Source: Ahaetulla prasina (taxonomy: Eukaryota > Chordata > Lepidosauria > Squamata > Colubridae). Taken from it: a stretch of 64,000 nucleotides of DNA. Location: NCBI RefSeq assembly GCF_028640845.1, contig NC_080548.1, forward strand, positions 21,901,821 to 21,965,820, read 5' to 3'. Below the pieces are notes generated by a model, which was given only the letters and a program-made list of their open reading frames with translations, searched no databases and was not told the DNA's origin. Below, one piece after another: positions 36,701-46,867 of this stretch. Both the position numbers and the translations under genes were made by a program. The stretch's first letter is position 1. The number at the start of each line of letters is the position of its first letter.

Positions 36701-39700
36701 GAGAAGTGAATGGGATGTGAGTTTTTGCAGGAAGCAATTAGTTCATCTGGCCAATTCAAGATTTGAAAATTCTTGTTTGTGACTCTGTGCCAAGTTTGGC
36801 CTCATTCTGTGTCTGGAAATTAGCTCTTCGGCAGCGTTCCACATGAGATAGGTGGGTGTTGAATAACTTTCCTCTGAAAAACTGTTTATCGAGCCTTGCG
36901 GACTGTAAATGAAAGTAATTTACAGCCGTATGAATTAAAGAGGTTTGCCGGGACGAAGTTTGTGCTCTTTAATCTCTAAGGAAGCCTAGGTCAGAACAAG
37001 TAAGAGACTGCCCCCCCCCCAGATACTTCACTGTGTAGGTTTATGTTTTAGCATTGTGATAAAGAACTCCATTTAAGTGGTCTTCTGTCACTGTCAATAA
37101 TCAAGCCTTTTTATGTACATCAGAATGTCTAACCTCAAAGTTTTCAATACAAGCCGCAAGAATCCAGCACTCTTTCCTACCTTTCGTGCATTTCCTTTGC
37201 TTCCCTTTCTTTCCTTTTAATTTCAAGCTCTGCGAAGAGTTTCATTGTCTGTTTGTATACTGCCTGCTTGAACTGTAAGAAACAGAGATTCAGCACCAAT
37301 CTTGTGGCTCAGTTACAGTTCAATAAAACATTAATCCTGAGGCTAATTAAAAAGACCAGCTGTCTTCCAGGAACACATCACAATAAACTAATATTTTAAT
37401 CCAGAAACTGAGCTTGAGGTTATATACCAGATGTAATCACACTACCATGAATCAAGTGGGAACTGCTAGAGTAAGTCTAGAACACCACAGCTCTAGACTT
37501 TATGATATCACTAGGACCATGATGGTGAACCTATGGCACGCGTGCCACAGGTGGCACACAAGTGCCCTCTCTGTGGGCATGCAAGCTGTTGCCCCAGTTC
37601 AGCTCTGCCATGCATGTGTGCGCACCTCCCGCTGGCCAGATGGTCCTCGGGTCTCTGCTGAGCATGCAGGGAGGCAGAACGCGTGGAGGGGGTGAAGTGG
37701 GGAGAGCCGTGCACATGCGGGGGGAATGGGGTGCATGCACGGGGCCACATGCTCATTGTATTTTGGGGGTTCGGGCATGCACGTGTTTGCATTTGCACGC
37801 TTTCGCCACTCGGTTCGGAAAAGGTTAGCCATCACTGCACTAGGACCTTGTATCACTAAATGTCTATGAAGATTCTCAGTCATCCAGGATATGGTTGTCC
37901 CAAAGATGCTTTTCCAAAAGGCCACTGGACTTCTTCGTTTTTTTCTTAAAGACATTTCGCTTCTCATCCAAGAAGCTTGGGACGTTAAATCACTAGCACA
38001 TCCCAGAATAACTTACATAAATATTGTATAAATATTTGCAGGATTGTTAATATTAAGAATACAAACATGTTCTAGTTTGGCACCGATACCTAAATGTGTA
38101 ATCAAATATAATAAAAAGAATGCAAGAGAGGAGGAGTAACAGATATATTTATGGGTCTGGAAACAAACCAAAACCCCGCAAAATGTGGTGCAGATATTGA
38201 TCCAAATAAAGGAAGGTATTGTCTAGAACAGGGGTCTGCAAACTTGGCTCTTTTAAGACTTGTGGACTTCAACTCCCAGAGTTCCTCAGCCAGCTTTGCT
38301 TGTTGAAGTCCGCAAGTCTTAAAAGAGCCAAGTTTGCAGACCCCTGGTCTAGGACTAGGTGAATTTCATTCCTGGAAAGATGAACTGGTCAACTTACCAC
38401 TTGTGGATCATCTTCTTCTACATTGGTTGCCTTGCCATCTTTCTTCAGCTGTTTCTTTTTCTCTTTTACCTAAAAGAGATTTCACAAATAAGGAACAAAG
38501 AAGCTGGAGAGCATGTGAGAACATCATAGTATAGTATTGTGCTGGCTCATTCTAATAGCAAAAGTCTTGGTCAAATCACTGTTATTATCATAAGCATAAT
38601 TTTTGCTAGTCTATTTACTTGTTAGGATCTGAATGCCTGGAGAAAGAAATACATTACATGATCATTTGACCTTAATTCTACCCAGATGTGTATGTCTATC
38701 AAGGGTGTCAAACTTGCGGCATCATGTTGTCGTCACGTGACATATAGCAACTTCCCCCCCCCTTCCCTAAACCAGGGGTGGGCGTGACGCATCTGGCCCA
38801 TGGGCCACAAGTTTGACAACCTGATATATATTCATACTTACATGTATATATGATGTAAGTAAGCAACTTAAAATCTGAAGTAAAAAAGCATCAAGTTTTG
38901 TGTCATTTGTTTATTGTTTTAACCACTCCTCCATCTATAATCTTTGGATTACTGAAGGCTTTGGAAGATAATGAAGACATCTGCCACAGTGTAACATCAG
39001 TTGTCATTCTTCAGAAACTGAAAAGGGATGCAAACAAGGGAGCACTGGAAGACCAGTAGTGTTGTGAACCAGGCCCAAGTAGGTAGTAGGAAACTCAGTC
39101 AGTGTAAAAACAAACAAACTTTATTAGAACAGCTGAGAATTAACTCATTCTCAGCGTAATCCAAACTAAATCAAAGCAAATTCTTCCCCACACAATTCTT
39201 CAGTCTTATCACCAACCTTGGTCTAATTAGGCAAACTGCCAAAGGCCTTTCTTGGCAAAAGTCCAAAAGCAGAAGACACCGACAAGAAATAAATGCAGCA
39301 AGACAAGGAGCAAGTCTATCAACATTGTTTTCCGACAAAGAGCCTAAGAGCCATTGCTGGTCTTTTACGCCTTATGGGAGGGGCCAATCATCTCTTGGGC
39401 CTACTCCTGAGTCGTCCTCTTTGCTTTAGCTGCTCTTATCTTCTGGCAGCTCTTCTCATGCGTGCATTAGGAACAGGCTCCTCCTGTTCCTCTGCCTCAC
39501 TACTATCAACCTCTGGAGGCTCTGGAGTCCGCACCTCACTCCCCGATGGCCCTGGCCCCACCTCTGCCTTAGACGCAGAGCCCTCATCCGGGCCTTCCAC
39601 AGCTTCTAGGACTGGCCCATGTTCTTCCACAGCCTCATCGCTGTCTGACTCTATCGCCAGCTCCGCAGGCTGCTGGCGGACCACAAGTACCTTTATTTCT

Positions 39701-42700
39701 TCCATGTGAATAGCAAGAAAGTGAACAGCATTGCTAAGTCACTTTCCTGCTGGAAACACCACCAACAAAAAGATGCAGGCAAACCAAATTGAAGCTACAG
39801 ATATATAAACATTTAATAACTTCCAAGATTAATAGTTTGTATGAAATATATTAAAATTCTGAAAATGTATTTATTTTCTTCCAAATTCCCATCTCCATTT
39901 CTTTCTTAACAGAATTTTAAGAGAAAGCTTTGAATAAGTTTACATTATTGGACCAATTACTTTATGAATCCTTCAGATATCTTCCAATCTAAATTCACTG
40001 AATTCTGAAAAGTTTAGAAGCAGATATTAACATTCACAACATATTCTTTACAATGTGCAATTCTCTTTCTAATCACAGTTAATCTTCATCAAAGTTGTGG
40101 TGCAATAAAACATATGTAAGCTGTGGAATAATTTAAACATACCATATTTTTCTGAGTATAAGATGCACCTTTCCCCCCCAAAAAAGAGGGTGAAAATCTG
40201 GGTGCGTCTTATACTCCAAATGTAGCCCTGCCCAACTTCTCAAACAGAGCTTTATTGAATAAGAAACAAAACATCAGAAAAAAAGCCCCAAACAGAGCTT
40301 CAGAAAAAAAGCCCCAAACAGAGCATCAGAGGCTTTTTTTCTGAAGCTGTTTCAGAGGCTTTCAGAGGCAGAAAAAAGTTTTTTCTGAAACAGAGTTTCA
40401 GAGGCAGAAAAACAAAGCAAAACAAAACAAAACACCAAAAACAAGGCACAGAGCTCACAACCAAGGAACCTGTTGCTAAAATTCACCTCTGGGAACAGCT
40501 GGTTGGGGGTATTCCGGAAGGCCAATCCACCTGCCAATCAGCTTTTTTCTTATTTTCCTCCCCAAAAACTAAGGCGAGTCTTATACTCCAAAAAAATACG
40601 GTATATAATTTTCAGTCGAAGCAATACGTGGACAGATGCCAACTGCAGTAGTTCACACCTCTCCCCCTGGATCACAGGCTGGCTGCCACGTGCGATACTT
40701 ACAATGTGCTCCACGTATTCCTTTCCAGCCTGTATCACGTCCAAGGCTCTCTTCTTTTGCTCCTGGTCTAGCAATAGCTTGTATGCTTTGTCAACAGCTG
40801 ACAAACAAAACATTTCTATCAGCACATACATACAACTTGAAAAAGCTATACTACTAGAGAAAACATAAGAGCATATTTGTTTTTAGGGATCCAGCAAAAA
40901 AGGTAACATGTAATTTATTTTTACATGCTAACATCAGAATTGCCTATTACCTATTGGATACACTGCTAATGCCTGAAATCTTGAACCCAGAAAAAACAGG
41001 GAAGTACCTTCAAAGGCCTTTTGCGCTCTGTCAGGATCATCTTGGTTTTTGTCAGGATGGACCAATATGGATAACTGTATAATTAAAGAACACAGACATC
41101 AAAAAATATGAAATAATCACATAAACCAAGCCCTTATTTGCAGTTACCTACTTCTTTCTGGGACAAGACCTCCCTAAATTCTCAGTCTCATTGTGCCAAT
41201 TTCTTCAATGCTATATAGCTAGGAAAGCATAGCAAGTATTTTTCAGAGATATTGACATCATGCTAATTTCTTAAAGGACACAAAAGTTTTGGTCATCTGT
41301 GTGATTTATTCAATATTACAATATGAATATTCTAGCAATCTAGCAATCATTTTAAGGTAATAAAAACACAGTGATAAAAACACCAACCTATAAAATGTAT
41401 TTAGGTGCTCATATTTTTGATTTCTGTACAAAATATCCAAATTCAGACACAAGTTTCTAGATTGCACGACTGTGGAGGAAATTTTGTCAACAAAAACAAA
41501 TATCTCAAGAAAACTATCAGGACAGTGTTGCTAACTGTTTGGGAAATGGAATGAGAAGTGGGGGGAGTTTGCATATGTATTTTTTTGTGCTGGTCTGTGA
41601 CCATAATAAAGATTGAATTGAATTGAATGGGATATTTATTTATAGGCACTCCAATTGGTTACTACTTTGGGAATTTTATAAAATACACAGTAAAAATACA
41701 ATAGAAATAAACAAAAACTCTGCAACATAGTTACCGAACATAATTCTTTACCAAGTCATAACCTGGTGAACTATTCTTTGGTTTCCTCTTTCATTACATG
41801 CTTGATGCTTATCTATCTAACCTTCTGCTAGTCATACTGCATTGATTACTGAATAATCTTTTAAAGTAATGAAACAATTTAATCCCTCAAATAAGAGCAA
41901 TTGGGGATAACTCCAAATACATGCATTTTTATATAACATTACAAAGCACTTTGTAAACTTAGTTAAGGTAAAGGTAAAGGTTCCCCTCGCATGTACGTGC
42001 TAGTTGTTCCCGACTCTAGGGGGCGGTGCTCATCTCCGTTTCAAAGCCGAAGAGCCAGTGCTGTCCGAAAACATCTCCATGGTCATGTGGCCAGCATGAC
42101 TCAATGCCAAAGGCGCACAGAACGCTGTTACCTTCCCACCAAAGAGGGTCCCTATTTTTCTACTTGCATTTTTTACGTGCTTTCGAACTGCTAGGTTGGC
42201 AGAAGCTGGGACAAGTAACGAGAGCTTACCCCATTACGCAGCACTAGGGATTCGAACCGCTGAACTGCCGACCTTTCAATCGACAAGCTCAGCGTCTTAC
42301 TCACTAAGCCATGGCGTCCCTCCTTAGTAAGTTAGCATGCTGCATATGTTCAATGAAACAGTGAGCTGCAGTTCTCAAATAACTGTATCAATCCCTACAA
42401 TTGGCAAGAGGGTCTCTTCCATGTTAAGCTGAAATTGTAGAAGCCACATACCTGACGGAATCTTTTCTTTATTTCTTCATCAGTGATTTCAGGATCCAAT
42501 TGCAGTACCTGGAAAAGCCCAAAAGTGACTTTTTAAAAAATTATAAAGGTACTGCTTAGAAAATACACAAAACAGCACTATTCATGAAATGAGTTATCTC
42601 CATGCTCCAGAAACTTTAAGATCATCATCAAGAAATTAGAAAGCCAAAATCCTTCAGAACGGAAATTCTTCAAGGAGTAATCTCAAAAAGCCATCCAGCA

Positions 42701-42888
42701 ACAATTAGGCATGCTCAGTGGTGATCAAATACTGAAATGAGATGGAAAACTAGCAAATTTCTATTCTTTTGCTGTTTCATATGTATTATATATTTTCTGT
42801 TGTTTTATTGGCTGTGAACCACCCTGAGTCCTTCGGGAGATGGGCGGTATACAAATATAATTAATTAATTAATTAATTAATTAATTAA

Positions 42889-42923
<35 letters not shown>

Positions 42924-45771
42924 ATAGGGTAAAGGACTAGAGAACATGGTTCTTGGCACTTTCAAGAGTATCATTTTATACTGCCACTTGTTACAATTCC
43001 ATGTGTCCTTCCAGCAGACTTAACAACTGAAAAATAAGTGTAGTGAACCAGCAAGACACAAATGCAAGAGTGTATGAATTTTAATGGGTAGGGTGGATTC
43101 TTATTCTGCAGCAAAACATACTTCATATCTAGAGTGAATGCCTAAATAACTAGGTTTACTTCTTGCTAGTTCACTGATTCATTTCTAAAGGGGATCAAGA
43201 GTAGTGCCATTTGTGATATAAAAGAACGAGTAAACCTTAGGTTCAAAAATAAAATGTTATCGGGTTCTCAAATATTTTAAAGAAATGATCCACTGTGACA
43301 GCAAGCAACTAAAACATGCCAATATAAAAGTTTACCACACGTGAATGTTATGACACAAGCAAATAATTAGCTGTGTGCAAAACCAAATGGAACATATCCA
43401 GAATGTTCCAGGAATGGACCATGCTAGTTTGCATATCTCTTTCAAGTAACTGGATCTATAAAAAAAAACCTGCAGTGATAGGACAATGAATAAAGAAAAC
43501 AAATTTAAACATACCTCAAAGGGATTCAGATTAAAATAGGAGGACCCAGGCCTAGTGAGCCTTTCAATCTGATTTTTTGAAGTTAAAACAGAATCTCGCC
43601 TTTCAATTTGCTTTACCTGTAGAAATTAGCACATCATTAATAACCAGAACTGTACCAGTTAATTGTGGGGAAAATAGGAGGCAGAAGATGTGTTGGGTAA
43701 TAAAGTGCTAATAAAGGTGGTAATAAAAGATACAAAAAATAATAATTTGGTTAATCCAAAAAGCCTCAATTAATTGTGACAATATATCTTGTGAACTGAG
43801 CGAAAGTCAGCTAGATTAGGGCACAACATTGACATAAACAGCTAAAACTGCATAGGAAAATGTTGGGAATAATAGGAGCTATTGCTCAACCCATTTGGAA
43901 GAGACTGTTAGGGAAGACTATGATATACATTTCATTGCGAGTGACTCAATGAATTAAATATGCTGAATAAACCCAACTGAATTAAATCGTTGAATAAACA
44001 TAACATAGAATTATATAAACGTGTCCAATTATATTACTTTCAATTTATTTCATATTTCAATAGGGATGTCATTATCTATATCAGAGAATCACTAGATGGC
44101 AGCAGAGAGACAGATAACCTAACTCTTTGCTACCATCTATTGGTTTCCAAACCCAGTTATGATCATATATACAACAGGATAAAATATGTTGGTTATTACA
44201 GTTGTGGCCTTTCTCCTTTTCTGAAGTTCTCTAAGAGGCCATGCCGGTTGAACTTGGTATAATGTTTAATACAAAGAAACATAAAGAAGATAGGGCAAAA
44301 TTTAACAGAAAGGCAATTTACATTTAGCTCCATGCACGTTTTCCAAGATTTAAAAATCCACCATTTTTACAGAATGGGGAGCGATCGCAAAAGCAAACAA
44401 CCTGGACACTGTTCTCTTACTACCGTCACTGTAATAGTCAATGGAGTGATTAGATTACAAGCCAATTATATTATAATCCCAAAGTTCTACTACCTATCAA
44501 ATGAGATTTGATTTGAAAGAAAGACTGAACCAATATCAACAGGAAAGGATGTGTGAGAGATCAGCAGAAAACAGAAAAGGAAGAAGTGAAGGAGCAGGAA
44601 GATCAGTATTTTGCAGTTGGGAACCACTGAAAACATTACAGACCACAGTGGTTTGGGCCAAAGTCCCCAGGACACAGCAGAACTTCCACAGGTGACTACT
44701 GTAGAGCAAATGTTAATGTGTCATCACATCAGGGGTGAAATCCAGCAGGTTCTGACAGGTTCTGGAGAACTGGCAGTAGAAATTTTGAGTAGTTTGGACA
44801 ACCGGCAAATACCATCTCTGGCTGGCTCCAGAGTGGGGTGGGAATGGGGATTTTGCAATATCCATCCCCCAGGAGTGGGGAGGGAATGGGGATTTTGCAG
44901 TATTCTTCCCCGGAGTGAGGTGGGAATGGAGATTTTGCAGTATCCTTCCCCTGGAGTGGGGTGGGAATGGAGATTTTGCAGTATCCTTCCCCTGCCACGC
45001 CCACCAAGCCACGCCCACCGAACCGTTAGTAAAACAAATTGGATTTCACCACTGCATCGCATATATGTGACTTATACATTCCCGATCGGATGCCTCTCTT
45101 ACGTGCAGTGAAAGAATAGGAATCCGAATTAAACCTGTGGCTCCAAGAAAAGAATTTGATGTAAAATAAAGAACACTGGCTGGCAAGCAGTGGCTCTGTT
45201 CCTCCCCTACACTCAAGTGACGGGATTCCCTTGTCCTTTTCTCGTTTTCTATCTCATTTTTTTCGTTAATATGCTCCTCGCCAACTGTATTCACGGCCCC
45301 GAGCGCCCTTCAGACTACAACTTCCATCCGCCCCAGCCAGGGTAACGAATGGCGACCAGGGGCTGGAAGGCAAAACCCCTGAGAGGTGAACAAGGCAGCT
45401 TGTTCGGGCCCGGCAACAGACCGCGCCTTGAAAAGGCTCCTTCACCCTACCACGTCTCCGCCTGCAGCGAGCACAACGCTCCTCTCAACCCGAAGGGGCC
45501 GGAAAAGAAGACCCGAGCGGGGAAGGAAGGAACGACCGGCAGATAACCGGCATCTTTATACAAGCAATCAACCCGAAGGGTGAAGTCCAGCCCGGGCTAG
45601 AGGAAACCCACTACAGCCCCAGCCTTCTGGGACCTGCCGAAGCGGGCCCGAAGGACAAAGCCGTCCCTTCGGGCTCCGGGGACGGAGACGGGCTCGCGAT
45701 ACCTCGGTGTAGAAGGTGAGAAACGCCTCCTCAGCCGAACCCTCCGCTTCTCGCTCGCCCGGAGCCGCCAT
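30677..45771 (-). CDS. DNAJC8: DNAJC8, J-domain spliceosome-associated protein (complete, 9 coding exons)
   Basis: DNAJC8 (SPF31) is a nuclear J-domain co-chaperone associated with the spliceosome and SR-protein kinase. The coding exons, from the start, are 45771-45703, 43616-43515, 42508-42452, 41074-41008, 40797-40703, 38469-38398, 37272-37181, 35357-35282 and 30799-30677. All have GT/AG borders and phases that join without a break into 250 codons (human about 253). The J domain spans about 55-121 with the catalytic HPD at 82-84. The basic, glutamate-rich helical C-terminal half (about 131-210) ends in a lysine/arginine-rich tail. The start is the ATG inside a CpG island, within an AATGGCGGC context. 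Introns hold SINEs, a LINE, LTRs and DNA transposons, but no exon is disrupted. Same strand as PTAFR, head-to-head with ATP5IF1 about 2.6 kb away. Confidence 0.95.
31074..31179. mobile_element. Palindromic hAT-type MITE (copy D)
   Basis: 106 bp; CAGGCATCTCCAACC ... GGTTGGAGACCCCAG, with a near-perfect hairpin and a very short centre (AGAATTCT). Flanks ATCTAGAG (31066-31073) and CTCTAGAG (31180-31187). Confidence 0.86.
31296..33193 (+). mobile_element. Sauria-type SINE (copy 4) split by an inserted L2-like LINE
   Basis: The SINE head is 31296-31342 and the remainder is 32889-33193, ending ACCTTTACCTT. The whole is bracketed by 12-bp duplications TATATCATTAGA (31284-31295) and TATATCACTAGA (33194-33205). 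The break falls inside the head (GATCGA | AAGGTCGG) and contains the LINE listed next. Confidence 0.92.
31343..32888 (+). mobile_element. L2-like (CR1/L2 group) LINE fragment with reverse transcriptase
   Basis: Positions 31343-31890 are open and encode the reverse transcriptase core: NYRPVSNL, then [11 protein letters not shown] (motif A), [13 protein letters not shown] (motif B) and QYADDTQLY (catalytic YADD, motif C). Beyond 31890 the frame is broken by frameshifts, but ORF2 remnants continue to about 32660, followed by a 3' UTR with CCGCCCTGAGTCCTTCGGGAGA and a (TGAA)n tail. It is 5'-truncated and inactive. Confidence 0.88.
33340..33698. mobile_element. TA-flanked DNA transposon, relative of 3623-4017 (diverged)
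   Basis: CTGGTAGTCCTCGACTTGCAACCACAATTAAGCCCAAAAT matches the first element; the right end AAGTACTACTTG is the decayed inverted end. TA flanks at 33338-33339 and 33699-33700. Confidence 0.62.
34185..34553. mobile_element. TA-flanked MITE with TTTTTCGGACTATAAGAC termini
   Basis: Left TATTTTTCGGACTATAAGAC and right GTCTGAAAAATATGG are inverted. The interior holds imperfect inverted GGCC..AAAAAA repeats. Related to 40142-40601. Confidence 0.62.
35282..35357 (-). CDS. DNAJC8: DNAJC8 coding exon 8
   Basis: Completes R185 and encodes residues 186-210, [20 protein letters not shown] to NFE; GTAACT donor. Confidence 0.94.
36384..36998 (+). mobile_element. Solo LTR (copy 2), 615 bp
   Basis: It begins TGTTGTGGCCC and ends GGTCAGAACA, with 5-bp flanks AGTAG (36379-36383) and AGTAA (36999-37003). 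A TATA-like CATAAAAG lies near 36696. The first about 270 bp read as a nearly open acidic coding frame. No internal genes remain. Retrovirus-like or Gypsy; the LTR alone cannot separate these. Confidence 0.82.
37181..37272 (-). CDS. DNAJC8: DNAJC8 coding exon 7
   Basis: Residues 155-184 plus two bases, [20 protein letters not shown] to KEMHE; nearly identical to the mammalian protein. Confidence 0.95.
37517..37837. mobile_element. hAT-type non-autonomous element with GATGGTGAACC termini
   Basis: It begins CCATGATGGTGAACC and ends GGTTAGCCATCACTG; exact 8-bp duplications CACTAGGA at 37509-37516 and 37838-37845. It is GC-rich inside and unlike its neighbourhood. No transposase. Confidence 0.85.
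38229..38346. mobile_element. Palindromic hAT-type MITE (copy E)
   Basis: CAGGGGTCTGCAAACTTGG ... TTTGCAGACCCCTG; 118 bp. Flanks GTCTAGAA (38221-38228) and GTCTAGGA (38347-38354). It lies about 50 bp from DNAJC8 exon 6. Confidence 0.9.
38398..38469 (-). CDS. DNAJC8: DNAJC8 coding exon 6
   Basis: Residues 131-154, [16 protein letters not shown] then VEEDDPQV, with a GTAAGT donor. The last two residues differ from human (PEL), but length and phase agree. Confidence 0.92.
38700..38823. mobile_element. hAT-type MITE with GGGTGTCAAACTTG termini
   Basis: CAAGGGTGTCAAACTTGCGGC ... GGGCCACAAGTTTGACAACCTG are inverted ends. The 8-bp flanks are only 6/8 alike, so the insertion is old. Confidence 0.65.
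39060..39685 (-). mobile_element. Solo LTR (copy 3), 626 bp
   Basis: The minus strand begins TGTGGTCCGCCAGCAGCC, matching the start of copy 2, and ends TTCACAACA. Flanks AGTAG (39055-39059) and AGTAC (39686-39690). The first about 255 bp stay open in the same frame as copy 2. The 3' half differs more, suggesting a subfamily or recombinant LTR. Confidence 0.78.
40142..40601. mobile_element. TA-flanked MITE with TTTTTCTGAGTATAAGATGCACC termini
   Basis: Ends are inverted (right end GTCTTATACTCCAAAAAAATACGG) and flanked by TA (40140-40141, 40602-40603). It contains tandem GCCCCAAACAGAGC(T/A)TCAGAAAAA units and a long inverted TCAGAGGC/GCCTCTGA segment. Confidence 0.68.
40703..40797 (-). CDS. DNAJC8: DNAJC8 coding exon 5 (J domain helix III-IV)
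   Basis: Residues 99-130, [19 protein letters not shown] to EYVEHI. It starts with the last two bases of codon 99. Confidence 0.95.
41008..41074 (-). CDS. DNAJC8: DNAJC8 coding exon 4 (HPD motif)
   Basis: Residues 77-98 plus one base, [18 protein letters not shown] and on. H82-P83-D84 is the motif that stimulates Hsp70 ATPase. Confidence 0.95.
41966..42321 (-). mobile_element. Sauria-type tRNA-derived SINE (copy 5)
   Basis: Full-length, tRNA head at the right, AAGGTAAAGGTAAAGG tail at the left, in DNAJC8 intron 3 (42451-41075). CTTAGTTAA and CTTAGTAAG beside it may be the target duplication. Confidence 0.85.
42452..42508 (-). CDS. DNAJC8: DNAJC8 coding exon 3 (J domain helix I-II)
   Basis: Residues 58-76, [19 protein letters not shown], phase 0 at both ends; only 57 bp, so too short for an ORF scan. 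Confidence 0.95.
42780..42926 (+). mobile_element. L2-like LINE 3' end with (TTAA)n/(AAAT)n tail
   Basis: GTGAACCACCCTGAGTCCTTCGGGAGATGGGC matches the LINE at 31.3 kb and leads into about 70 bp of AATT and AAAT repeats (about 42857-42926). Confidence 0.8.
43515..43616 (-). CDS. DNAJC8: DNAJC8 coding exon 2
   Basis: Residues 24-57, starting VKQIERRDS and ending YFNLNPFE, phase 0 at both ends. It leads into the J domain. Confidence 0.95.
44730..45054. mobile_element. hAT-type element, 'GGTGAAAT' family (copy 5), with internal minisatellite
   Basis: CAGGGGTGAAATCCAGCAGG ... GGATTTCACCACTG, with flanks CATCACAT (44722-44729) and CATCGCAT (45055-45062). Inside, about 44835-44995, is a tandem array of about four 35-42-bp units (GGAGTGGGGTGGGAATGG..ATTTTGCA, then ATCC). 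Confidence 0.85.
45703..45771 (-). CDS. DNAJC8: DNAJC8 coding exon 1
   Basis: Residues 1-23 ([12 protein letters not shown]... ending FLTFYTE). The donor GTATCG follows in phase 0. Confidence 0.93.
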
Positions 45772-45775
45772 TTTT
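45765..45775 (-). promoter_or_regulatory. YY1-type site over the DNAJC8 start codon
   Basis: The minus strand reads AAAAATGGCGGC with the ATG being the DNAJC8 start. This is the YY1 consensus (AANATGGCGGC) overlapping the initiation codon, as in a known class of housekeeping genes. Function is inferred from the motif alone. Confidence 0.6.
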
Positions 45776-46000
45776 GGTACCACGTGACCCGCCGTGCGGC
45801 CTTTCCACCTGATCGGGACCAGACTCCGCCTGGCCACCGTCACGTGACGCACAACGTCTGCCTTTCCGAGGATTTTGTTGGGGGGGGGGCATCTCTTAAA
45901 GGGCCAGAGCGCCGAGGCTGGGATGCCACTTGGCCCGGCGTCGTTTATTTTTTATTTTATTTTATTTCATTTCATTTCATTTCATTCATTCATTTTCCTT

Positions 46001-46327
46001 ACTATTTATATTGATGTTGTTTCCTGATTGCTTATTTGTAGCCTATGACTATCATTAAGTGTTGTAAGTGTTGTATCTTGATGAACGTATCTTTTCTTTT
46101 ATGTACACTGACAGCATATGCACGGACAAATTCCTTGTGTGTCCAATTACACTTGGCCAATAAAAAATTCTATTCTATTCTATTCCGACTATCATTCAGT
46201 GTTGTACCTTATGATTCTTGATGAACGTATCTTTTCTTTTATGTACACTGAGAGCATATGCACCAAGACAAATTCCTTGTGTGTCCAATCACACTTGGCC
46301 AATAAAAAATTCTATTCTATTCTATTT
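46001..46327 (+). mobile_element. Two tandem Snake1-type CR1 tails ending in (ATTCT)n
   Basis: 46001-46186 and 46187-46327 each contain GATGAACGTATCTTTTC..., CATATGCAC and TTCCTTGTGTGTCC, ending in CCAATAAAAAATTCTATTCT. The second begins within the first's ATTCT run at a shared GACTATCATT. This looks like an unequal-exchange duplication or two independent tails. Confidence 0.85.
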
Positions 46328-46649
46328 ATTTTATTTTATTTTACTTATTTAGTCTAACATATACAAGATAACAGGAATAAGTTTAAACGTGGATATTAAT
46401 ATAGGAAATGGGTACCAATAAATGAGGACAGTAGGACAGGGATAGAAGGCTACTACAGACTGTAGGTTCAACTACAGACTGCATACTTTTCCTACTACAA
46501 ACGTTTCCTGTAGTCCTACTTCCGCTCGCTTAGGCACAACGGAACCATTTGTTTGTTTTAATTTTTCATCGCTTTTTTGGGGGGAAATTAAATATTTCTC
46601 ACAAGGACTCCTAATCATTTCCCTTCTCTCCTTTTATCCTCCGCGCTGG

Positions 46650-46845
46650 TGTTTCTCAAGCCTTCTCAACTTTGAGCTGTGTGGACTCAAATTCCCAGAA
46701 TGCCGTGTTTCAGAGTTCAAGGAAAAACAAAAAAGTCTAGTTGCCTTTTGAAAAAACATCTTTGGAACAATCGTGACCTGGGTGATTGGGGGATCTCCGC
46801 AGACACACAGTTTAAAGATGCTGAGGTTGAGAAACTCTGTTCCGC
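46650..46845. mobile_element. Old, split palindromic hAT-type MITE (tentative)
   Basis: CTTCTCAACTTTGAGCTGTGTGGACTC.AATTCCCAGAATGCC on the left and CAGTTTAAAGATGCTGAGGTTGAGAA on the right resemble decayed arms, separated by about 100 bp of unrelated sequence. Confidence 0.4.
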
Positions 46846-46867
46846 ACAATCCTGTGGGGTGGGGTAA

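Larger units (their letters stand above)
45300..45900. promoter_or_regulatory. CpG-island promoter of DNAJC8
   Basis: GC-rich block spanning DNAJC8 exon 1 and its upstream region. Two CACGTGAC E-box-like motifs lie upstream of the start (about 45780-45787 and 45841-45848). Confidence 0.75.

Noticed and set aside
36135..36737. 200-codon minus-strand frame across the 36.4-kb LTR
   Set aside because: It is antisense to the LTR's own conserved frame; similar antisense frames appear at each LTR copy only because of shared sequence.
37414..37967. Overlapping frames rich in His/Pro/Cys on both strands
   Set aside because: They lie in the GC-rich hAT element at 37517-37837 and are not conserved as coding.
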